Shown here one piece after another: positions 1 to 5,387 of a stretch of DNA of 5,387 nucleotides. The notes under the pieces are model-generated. The model worked only from the letters and a program-made list of their open reading frames with translations. It was not told the DNA's origin and did no database searches. A program made the translations under genes and the position numbers. Numbering within the stretch: the stretch's first letter is position 1; the number at the start of each line of letters is the position of its first letter. The DNA is from Spirochaetales bacterium (GTDB taxonomy: Bacteria; Spirochaetota; Spirochaetia; DSM-16054; Sediminispirochaetaceae), in contig JAASTM010000202.1 of NCBI GenBank assembly GCA_021767325.1, positions 1 through 5,387 on the forward strand, written 5' to 3'.

Positions 1-1334
1 GCCCCGGGCTGCCGGAAGAGGATGTGTACCAGTATGACGTGCGCTATGCCGGACAGTCCCGACAGGAAAAGATCAAACGGGTGCAGCAGCAGTTGTGGAG
101 CATTAAAGCCGACTATCAGCTGCTCGCTTCCCTTTCCGATATCGCCTGGTTGTTCAACCTGCGGGGCAACGACATCCAGTACAATCCGCTTTTTCTCAGC
201 TATGCAGTAGTCGGAAAAGAAGAGGTGTATTTGGCTGTAGACCGGCAGAAACTATCCGGGGAACTGACTTCGCTTTTGGAGGAGGAGGGTATCAAGCTGG
301 TGCCTTACAAACAGATCGAACAGCTGCTGAAGGGCACCCTGCGCGCCGAGAGTCGAGTGGTGTACGATGCCGGCACAGTGAACTATGCAGTGGTCCGCGA
401 AGTGGCTGAACTGGCCGAACCCGTGGAAAAAGAGGATATCACAACGCAGTTGAAGGCAGTCAAAAACCCGACCGAGATCGAAGGAGTTAAACACGCCTTG
501 GTGAAAGACGGGGTGGCTATGGTTCAGTTCCTGTACTGGCTGCATCACAGCTGGCAGCGCGGCAGCTTGAACGAGGTATCGGTGGGTAATGCTCTGCCGC
601 AATACCGCAGCCGGCAGGCCGGTTTCATGGGTGAGAGCTTTCATCCTATAGTCGGTTTCCGTGATCACGGGGCGGTTATTCATTACAGTGCCGATGAAGC
701 CTCGGCCTACGAGCTGGATGGGGACGGACTGCTGCTGGTAGATTCGGGGGCGCACTATCTGGACGGGACGACCGATATCACCAGAACCGTTGCGTTGGGA
801 GAGACGGCAGCGCAGCAGCGCGAGGATTACACTAATGTGCTGAAGGCGCACATAAACCTGGCAACCGCCCGCTTTCCGCAGGGAATCCGCGGGATTCAGC
901 TGGACAGCATTGCCAAGCACAGTCTATGGGAACGGGGGCTCGGCTACAGCCACGGCACCGGACACGGGGTCGGCTGTTTTCTGAATGTGCATGAAGGGCC
1001 CCAGAGTATTAGTACGAAAATGATAGATGCGGCCCTCGAGCCGGGTATGCTCTGCTCGAACGAGCCGGGCTTATATCGGGCGGGGGCATACGGAATCCGG
1101 ATCGAGAACCTGGTGCTCACAGTGGAGCAGTTCGAAACTCCCTTCGGACGCTTCTACGGTTTTGAAACCATTACCCTCTGCCCGCTGGAGCCAAAGCTGA
1201 TCGAACCGTCCCTGCTGACGGCTGAACAACGGGAGTGGGTAAACCAGTACCACCAAAATGTCTTTAGGGAGCTGTCTCCGCACCTCAGTACCGAGGAGCG
1301 TCATTGGCTGGAAGAACAAACCGCGCCCCTGTAG
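1..1334 (+). CDS. Xaa-Pro aminopeptidase (aminopeptidase P, peptidase family M24), 5'-truncated by the window edge
   Basis: Family role: a cytosolic dimetal peptidase that removes the N-terminal residue from peptides with proline in second position, used in peptide recycling. The frame is open from base 3 to the TAG at 1332-1334. The GTG at 24 is internal, because the residues before it (PGLPEED) continue the conserved stretch leading into YDVRYAGQSRQEK, so the true start lies upstream. Counting from the codon at 24, all five metal ligands are visible: D240 (VDSG), D251 (TTDITR), H314 (HGTGH), E347 (NEPG) and E361 (RIEN). The supporting histidines H310 and H323 are also present. Ligand spacing matches the long, eukaryotic XPNPEP1-like branch. 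The last 60 or so residues, from PFGRFYGFETITLCPLEPKLI, form the M24 C-terminal domain. Compared with about 590-620 residues in the family, some 160-170 N-terminal residues are missing. No frameshift is seen. Function is confident; the physiological substrate is not known. Confidence 0.95.
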   Translation, partial: PGLPEEDVYQYDVRYAGQSRQEKIKRVQQQLWSIKADYQLLASLSDIAWLFNLRGNDIQYNPLFLSYAVVGKEEVYLAVDRQKLSGELTSLLEEEGIKLVPYKQIEQLLKGTLRAESRVVYDAGTVNYAVVREVAELAEPVEKEDITTQLKAVKNPTEIEGVKHALVKDGVAMVQFLYWLHHSWQRGSLNEVSVGNALPQYRSRQAGFMGESFHPIVGFRDHGAVIHYSADEASAYELDGDGLLLVDSGAHYLDGTTDITRTVALGETAAQQREDYTNVLKAHINLATARFPQGIRGIQLDSIAKHSLWERGLGYSHGTGHGVGCFLNVHEGPQSISTKMIDAALEPGMLCSNEPGLYRAGAYGIRIENLVLTVEQFETPFGRFYGFETITLCPLEPKLIEPSLLTAEQREWVNQYHQNVFRELSPHLSTEERHWLEEQTAPL

Positions 1335-1381
1335 CGGCGCCTCCGCAGCACTCCTGCAGCGCCCCTGCAGCTCGCCTGCGG
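1332..1381. repeat. Array of 11-bp GC-rich units (6-bp core plus 5-bp spacer)
   Basis: Five cores repeat with an exact 11-bp period: TAGCGG (1332), CCGCAG (1343), CTGCAG (1354), CTGCAG (1365) and CTGCGG (1376). They are separated by the 5-bp spacers cgcct, cactc, cgccc and ctcgc. The first core contains the TAG stop of the aminopeptidase gene. The cores are self-complementary or complementary in pairs, so the array is both a degenerate direct repeat and a palindrome. The sequence shows the pattern directly; its function is inferred to be RNA or DNA secondary structure. Confidence 0.6.
1343..1381 (+). terminator. Possible transcription-end hairpin after the aminopeptidase gene
   Basis: CCGCAG (1343-1348) pairs with CTGCGG (1376-1381). 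Inside it, CTGCAG (1354-1359) pairs with CTGCAG (1365-1370). This gives two 6-bp stems, a symmetrical 5x5 internal loop and a 5-base apical loop. It begins 8 bases after the stop codon, the right place for a 3'-end structure. A small alternative hairpin pairs GCGG (1334-1337) with CCGC (1343-1346). There is no immediate U-tract: the run of five T is at 1395-1399, 13 bases past the stem. It is therefore not a classical intrinsic terminator and may instead be a factor-assisted end or a 3' stabiliser. Confidence 0.35.
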
Positions 1382-1400
1382 TAAAGAACAGGTATTTTTG

Positions 1401-1424
1401 TTGACAGTCTGACTATGGTATAAT
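1401..1424 (+). promoter_or_regulatory. Extended -10 promoter for the PAS-GGDEF-EAL gene
   Basis: TGGTATAAT at 1416-1424 is a full match to an extended -10 element (TGn then TATAAT), the type that housekeeping sigma-70 RNA polymerase can use without a good -35. A perfect TTGACA lies at 1401-1406, but only 12 bp from this -10, too short for normal pairing. At 17 bp from TTGACA there is only TACGGT (1424-1429), a weak -10. Transcription would start near 1431 from the extended -10, giving a leader of about 29 bases before the ATG at 1460. Motifs are seen directly; promoter activity is inferred. Confidence 0.6.
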
Positions 1425-1459
1425 ACGGTTCATTCTTAGGAAAAGAAAGTAGTGCAAGT

Positions 1460-3748
1460 ATGAAGCAGCAAAACCGGGCCCCTCAGTTGAAAACGGTAAA
1501 TTTCAGTTCCCGTCGCCTAAACTCGATCCAAAATGGGGAGAGTTGGCTCATAACGGCCCATGATGCGGATGGACGCTCCAGCGAGCGGGCCTATGTATCG
1601 GTTGAGCTGCCCCATCTTTTCAAGGAATACGGTTATATTTTCGTAACCGGTTCAGAGAAATATAACGAGTTTTTTGAATCATTAGATGCAGCGGATGATT
1701 CAATTGCGGTTTTTTCTTCGGATGCCGAGTTCAAATGGGTGAACACCGCCTGGGCCGATCAATTCGGTTTTTCTATGCAGGAGCTCGAATCGCAGAGTTT
1801 CTTGTCGATTTTGCTGCCGGAGTATCAGCAGATTGCGCAGAAAAAGGTCGAGGAGAGTATGCACAGCTTTACCTCGGGGGTACTGAAAACAAAAGCTGTT
1901 CCCTTTGTGCTGCGCTGCCGGAACGGATTCGGCGAACTGCACTCGATTGAATGTGTGTTCCACGCCTATTGGTGCGACGGGGTTATTGCTCTAGTTGCGC
2001 TCATGCGGGACATTACCTACCATCAGGGTTTGGTGGCCAGGCTGCGACAGCTCGAACGGCAGTACAATGTACTGACCGAGACAGTGAACGAGGCGATTAT
2101 CCGTATTGACGAAGAGTTCAACATCGTGTTCGCCAACAGTGCGGTAAAACGCACCTTCGGTTACACGAAAGATGAACTGCTGAATGAGAATTTCAGCACA
2201 CTGTTTCCGCCGGAAATCTTCAAGCGCCATGAACAGGAATTCAAAAAGTACTTCATCGTTGACGACGAGCATCGCGGCGAGCTCGGCTTGAAGCGCAGTA
2301 TCGAAGTGTTGGGAAAACACAAGAGTCGGGGCGTCTCGCCGATGGAGATGTCCTTCGGCAACTCCTCCGATTTTCAGGGAAGAACCCTCACCTGCATTAT
2401 CCGAGACATTACCCAGCGTAAAAACATCGAACGGCAGCTGCGTAAGCTGGCGTACCACGACCGCCTGACCAATCTGGGTAACCGGGACCTGTTCAACAAC
2501 GATATGAAGGAGGTCCTGGGACAGCTGGAAAAATACCCCATGCTGCGGGGGGCGCTGATGTTTCTGGACCTGGACGGCTTCAAGAATATCAATGACACCC
2601 TGGGTCATAAAGTCGGGGATGAACTACTGCTGAAAACCGCCGGCCGACTGCGGGAGTGCCTGCGGGAGAGTGATTCGATTTACCGCTTCGGGGGTGATGA
2701 GTTCGTCATAATGCTGCCGCAAATAGACTCGAAAAAGGATGCGGTGGTGGTTGCCCGCAAAATTCTGGCGGCGATCCGCAGTCCGTATTACCTGCATGCC
2801 AAGAAAACTCCTGATGAAACCTCGATGGTGACTATCGGAGTGAGTATAGGAATTGCACTCTTCCCCTCCCACGGGAAGGACATTCAGTCCCTCATACAGA
2901 ATGCCGATCTGGCGATGTATGAATCCAAGAGTTCCGGTAAAAACTGCTTTACCGTGTACCATAAATCGTTGGTGTCAAAAGCGACTATGCAGCTGAAGAT
3001 CGAACAGGGGCTGAAAAATGCGCTGCACGATAACCGCTTCGATCTGTATTACCAGCCGCTGGTCGATATAGACGGCAATATGAAGGGCGTAGAAGCACTG
3101 CTGCGCTGGAACGATCATGAACTCGGCCAGATTTCCCCGACAAAGTTTATTCCGGTGGCGGAAGAGAAGGGAATGATTGTTCCCCTGGGCAACTGGGTGC
3201 TGGAACGGGCTTGCCAGGATATGGCCCAGATAGAAGCGAAATACGGCCGGGGACTGTATGTATCCATCAATGTTTCACCGGTGCAGTTAAGGGAAAAACG
3301 GTTTGTTTCCACTGTAATGAAAATTATAAAGCGTTCAGGTATCCCGGCGCGGCTGGTGAAACTCGAGATAACCGAGTTCAGTTTGATGCGCAACCCCGAG
3401 GAGACTATCGAAAAGCTGCTGAAGTTGAAGGAGTCGCTGCCGGGGCTGAGTATCGTAATCGACGATTTCGGAACCGGGTACTCATCGCTGAGTTATCTCT
3501 CCAAACTTCCGGCGGACAGTCTGAAGGTGGATATCTCCTTCGTTGCGAAAATAAATGAAAAACACAATCAGAAAATAGTCGGTACCATGGTGAATCTGGC
3601 CGAAAGCCTGGACCTCGAGGTTGTGGTGGAAGGGATAGAAACCAAACAGCAGTGGGACTACTTCCGCGGTATAAAATGTTCCACGCTGCAGGGGTATCAT
3701 TTCAGCTATCCGCTCCGTCTCGAAAAATTAGTGGAAGAACTGTCCTGA
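1460..3748 (+). CDS. Soluble PAS-PAS-GGDEF-EAL cyclic-di-GMP synthase/phosphodiesterase
   Basis: A 762-residue cytosolic signalling protein with no membrane segment. Order: unassigned N-terminus (1-67), PAS (about 68-186, ending MRDIT), helical linker, second PAS (about 202-318, ending IRDIT), GGDEF (about 325-490) and EAL (about 510-758). The cyclase domain has D370, N378, intact GGDEF at 411-415 and the product-inhibition RxxD site R402/D405 at standard spacing. The phosphodiesterase domain keeps E545 (EAL), N604, E636, E639, D668, D669, K689, E724 and Q744. Both activities are thus possible by motif, and net direction cannot be read from sequence. The usual small residue after TE in the ExTE motif is F640. 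The PAS domains presumably sense a ligand or redox state; PAS1 holds C153, C165 and C172. The ATG is the only in-frame start after the stop at 1421-1423. Its Shine-Dalgarno is weak: purine-rich AAAAGAAAG lies about 10 bases upstream and AGGA 18 bases upstream. Confidence 0.95.
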   Translation: MKQQNRAPQLKTVNFSSRRLNSIQNGESWLITAHDADGRSSERAYVSVELPHLFKEYGYIFVTGSEKYNEFFESLDAADDSIAVFSSDAEFKWVNTAWADQFGFSMQELESQSFLSILLPEYQQIAQKKVEESMHSFTSGVLKTKAVPFVLRCRNGFGELHSIECVFHAYWCDGVIALVALMRDITYHQGLVARLRQLERQYNVLTETVNEAIIRIDEEFNIVFANSAVKRTFGYTKDELLNENFSTLFPPEIFKRHEQEFKKYFIVDDEHRGELGLKRSIEVLGKHKSRGVSPMEMSFGNSSDFQGRTLTCIIRDITQRKNIERQLRKLAYHDRLTNLGNRDLFNNDMKEVLGQLEKYPMLRGALMFLDLDGFKNINDTLGHKVGDELLLKTAGRLRECLRESDSIYRFGGDEFVIMLPQIDSKKDAVVVARKILAAIRSPYYLHAKKTPDETSMVTIGVSIGIALFPSHGKDIQSLIQNADLAMYESKSSGKNCFTVYHKSLVSKATMQLKIEQGLKNALHDNRFDLYYQPLVDIDGNMKGVEALLRWNDHELGQISPTKFIPVAEEKGMIVPLGNWVLERACQDMAQIEAKYGRGLYVSINVSPVQLREKRFVSTVMKIIKRSGIPARLVKLEITEFSLMRNPEETIEKLLKLKESLPGLSIVIDDFGTGYSSLSYLSKLPADSLKVDISFVAKINEKHNQKIVGTMVNLAESLDLEVVVEGIETKQQWDYFRGIKCSTLQGYHFSYPLRLEKLVEELS

Positions 3749-3801
3749 ATAGCCGTTGTGTAGACTTTCCAAACTCCAGGTGAATAGTTACATTGAAGTA
3801 A

Positions 3802-4767
3802 ATGGAAAATAGCTCAACTCGTTCGAAAATAATTGCCAGAACATCCTGGTTGGGGATCATAGGAAACGGTGTCCTGGCTGCATTCATGGTTGCAGTGGGT
3901 GCTCTTGGAAACTCGCTGGCTCTGATCGGTGCCGGAATTGATGCTGTTACCGATGTGGTCACTTCTACGGTTACTCTCTTGACCGGCCGGATTATCGACC
4001 AGCCTCCCGATGAGGACCACCCCTACGGGCACGGCCGGGCAGAGACCATTGCCACCAAGCTGCTCTCGTTTATTATTTTCTTTGCCGGGGCACAACTGGT
4101 GTTTTCAACGGCCGACCACATCATCAGCGGCAGTACCCGGCCGGTTCCCTCCAGACTCACCATGCTAGTAGCCCTGGCTGCGATTTTCGGCAAGGTGCTG
4201 CTTGCTCTGGTGAAGGGACACGCCGGGAAAAAGGTAAACAGCTCAATGCTGATTGCGGATGCAAAGAACATGAAAATGGATGTAATGATTTCTGCTACGG
4301 CTTTGGTCGGCATTTTTTTTACCATTAAGCTGCATATGCCGATCGTAGACACCCTCATGGGGATGGCGGTCGGGCTCTGGATTATGTGGGTGGCCTACGG
4401 CATCTTCATGGAAACCAATGTGGAACTGATGGACGGACTGCAGGACCGGGGAATATACCGGGACGTATGCCGGGCTACCCTCGATGTTGATGGTGTTCAC
4501 AATCCCCATAAAATGCGGATACGTCAGCTGAATACCAGGTACGTGATCGATATGGATATCGAGGTGGACGGACGTCTGAGTGTGGCCGAAGGGCACCGGA
4601 TCGCGATGGAGGTTCAGAAAAGCATTCATTCTAAGGTCAAAAATGTGTATGATGTGCATGTGCACGTAGAGCCTGTCGGAAACCTGGAGCAGCGTGAGCG
4701 CTTCGGAATTTCGCAGGATTACCTGCGCAGGAATAAAATAGATAAAATAGAAGAGGATAAGGAGTGA
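3802..4767 (+). CDS. Cation diffusion facilitator (CDF) family divalent-metal transporter
   Basis: A 321-residue inner-membrane proton/metal antiporter of the CDF (YiiP/CzcD) family, which exports Zn, Fe, Mn, Co or Cd from the cytoplasm. Six hydrophobic segments fall at roughly 12-34, 38-62, 83-105, 117-137, 160-180 and 184-204. They are followed by a cytoplasmic metal-binding domain (about 210-298) ending DVHVHVEP, then a charged tail. The TM2 half of transport site A is D47xxxD51. The TM5 half is N156xxxD160, where most zinc exporters have HxxxD. The TM2-TM3 loop has the conserved DHPYGHGRAE (D72, H73, H77). The substrate is therefore uncertain. The ATG is directly preceded by an in-frame TAA (3799-3801), so no earlier start exists. 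The ribosome site is poor: GAAG sits only 3 bases away, and a better AGGTGA (3778-3783) is 18 bases away. The 53-bp gap to the preceding gene shows no terminator or clear promoter, so co-transcription is likely. Confidence 0.93.
   Translation: MENSSTRSKIIARTSWLGIIGNGVLAAFMVAVGALGNSLALIGAGIDAVTDVVTSTVTLLTGRIIDQPPDEDHPYGHGRAETIATKLLSFIIFFAGAQLVFSTADHIISGSTRPVPSRLTMLVALAAIFGKVLLALVKGHAGKKVNSSMLIADAKNMKMDVMISATALVGIFFTIKLHMPIVDTLMGMAVGLWIMWVAYGIFMETNVELMDGLQDRGIYRDVCRATLDVDGVHNPHKMRIRQLNTRYVIDMDIEVDGRLSVAEGHRIAMEVQKSIHSKVKNVYDVHVHVEPVGNLEQRERFGISQDYLRRNKIDKIEEDKE
4759..4764 (+). promoter_or_regulatory. Strong ribosome binding site of gpmI inside the end of the transporter gene
   Basis: AAGGAG is placed 6 bases before the ATG at 4771 and is made of the last two sense codons (Lys-Glu) of the transporter gene. 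It is the best Shine-Dalgarno in the window and fixes the gpmI start. Because ribosomes finishing the transporter cross it, translation of the two genes is probably coupled. Confidence 0.85.
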
Positions 4768-4770
4768 GAC

Positions 4771-5387
4771 ATGGTAGATCCGTTGAAAAAGAAATCGTCA
4801 TTCACACGCCGGCGTGGTCCGGTGGTGCTGGCCATCATGGACGGGGTCGGAATCGGAAAATATAAAGAGGGTGACGGTGCGGCTGAGGCCCGTACAGAAA
4901 CCCTGGATGAGCTCAAGGCCAACTGGCCGGCTACCCAGTTGAAAGCACACGGTACGGCAGTCGGTTTGCCGGATGACGGCGACATGGGCAACAGTGAGGT
5001 CGGCCACAATGCCATCGGCTGCGGGCGGGTGTATGCCCAGGGAGCCAAACGGGTGAATCTTGCGATCAAAGACGGCTCTATCTTCGAAGGCGAGGTGTGG
5101 AAAAAACTGGTGGACACGGTGAAAAAGTCCGGAGGCACCATGCATTTCCTGGGACTGCTCTCGGATGGAAATGTGCATTCACACTTCGATCATATCAAAG
5201 CCCTGGTGAGCCGCGCCAAACAGGAAGGCGTGGGCCGGGTAAGAGTGCATGCATTGCTGGATGGACGGGATGTCGGCGAAACCTCGGCACTGGAATACTT
5301 CGATCCTTTTGATGAGTTTCTGCGGGAGCTGTCCGACGACTCCTTCGATGCCAAGATTGCCTCCGGCGGCGGACGCATGAAGATTAC
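4771..5387 (+). CDS. gpmI: 2,3-bisphosphoglycerate-independent phosphoglycerate mutase, 3'-truncated by the window edge
   Basis: Interconverts 3-phosphoglycerate and 2-phosphoglycerate in glycolysis and gluconeogenesis through a phosphoserine intermediate, using two bound divalent metals (often Mn). About 205 of the usual 510-550 residues are present and the frame is open to the right edge. Visible signatures: D24 (MDGVG, metal ligand), catalytic S75 in MGNSEVGH, H136 in SDGNVHSH, and R166/D167 in LLDGRDV. Offsets of 12-13 match Bacillus numbering (S62, H123, R153, D154). The final IASGGGRMKIT resembles plant and trypanosomatid enzymes rather than the SGRYYSMDR form of Bacillus and E. coli. 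The N-terminus carries about a dozen extra residues rich in Lys and Arg. The gene starts 3 bases after the transporter stop, behind AAGGAG. The remaining metal ligands lie outside the window. Confidence 0.96.
   Translation, partial: MVDPLKKKSSFTRRRGPVVLAIMDGVGIGKYKEGDGAAEARTETLDELKANWPATQLKAHGTAVGLPDDGDMGNSEVGHNAIGCGRVYAQGAKRVNLAIKDGSIFEGEVWKKLVDTVKKSGGTMHFLGLLSDGNVHSHFDHIKALVSRAKQEGVGRVRVHALLDGRDVGETSALEYFDPFDEFLRELSDDSFDAKIASGGGRMKI

Noticed and set aside
24..26. GTG as the start of the aminopeptidase gene
   Set aside because: The frame is open to the window edge, and the residues before it (PGLPEED) continue family-conserved sequence. The N-terminal domain is missing because of the window boundary.
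252..920. 222-codon open frame on the minus strand
   Set aside because: Lies wholly within the well-supported aminopeptidase gene, has no recognisable domain, and is explained by its codon bias.
1332..1412. Possible stop-codon readthrough extending the aminopeptidase by 25 residues
   Set aside because: The frame after TAG stays open to TGA at 1410-1412, but the protein already ends in a normal M24 C-terminal domain and the extra sequence is the repeat array and promoter.
1401..1424. TTGACA and TATAAT read as one ordinary sigma-70 promoter
   Set aside because: The spacer is 12 bp, well short of the usual 16-18 bp; the extended -10 reading is better.
1991..2608. 205-codon open frame on the minus strand
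   Set aside because: Antisense to the PAS2 and GGDEF coding region; the product is unlike any family I know and no ribosome site is evident.
3211..3558. 115-codon + strand frame inside the EAL region
   Set aside because: An out-of-frame shadow of the EAL domain, whose catalytic motifs run unbroken through this stretch in the main frame.
3749..3801. Separate promoter or terminator between the c-di-GMP gene and the transporter
   Set aside because: No inverted repeat with a T-run is visible. The only -35-like hexamer (TTGTGT at 3756) has no matching -10 at proper spacing.
4719..5141. 140-codon minus-strand frame across the transporter-gpmI junction
   Set aside because: Overlaps two strongly supported + strand genes, and its translation is a low-complexity Ser/Pro-rich shadow.

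Overview
The window shows a chromosomal stretch of a free-living bacterium: about 53% GC by eye, dense coding, all genes on the + strand, and no mobile-element or phage signals. The lineage cannot be fixed from the sequence. The gene styles (three-domain Xaa-Pro aminopeptidase, PAS-GGDEF-EAL protein, plant/trypanosomatid-like cofactor-independent phosphoglycerate mutase) would suit an environmental spirochaete, but that is a low-confidence guess.

Layout. Bases 1-1334 hold the 3' three quarters of a metal-dependent aminopeptidase P (peptidase M24) gene. A 125-bp gap follows. Its first part, starting at the stop codon, is a GC-rich array of 11-bp units that can fold into a nested hairpin. Its second part is a promoter with a perfect extended -10 element. 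Bases 1460-3748 encode a 762-residue soluble PAS-PAS-GGDEF-EAL protein for cyclic-di-GMP turnover with both catalytic domains intact by motif. After 53 bp with no visible terminator or convincing promoter, 3802-4767 encodes a six-helix cation diffusion facilitator (CDF) with an unusual transport-site residue. Three bases after its stop comes gpmI, the glycolytic phosphoglycerate mutase, which runs off the right edge at 5387 after about 205 residues.

How the genes relate. The aminopeptidase probably belongs to an upstream transcription unit that ends in the hairpin array. The promoter near 1416-1424 probably drives the c-di-GMP gene, the metal transporter and gpmI together. The transporter-gpmI junction looks translationally coupled. 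A metal exporter next to a metal-dependent glycolytic enzyme is suggestive but unproven as a functional link. No novel multi-gene system is evident. The items most worth a second look are the hairpin array, the His-to-Asn change in the CDF metal site, the unassigned N-terminus of the c-di-GMP protein, and the transporter-gpmI coupling.
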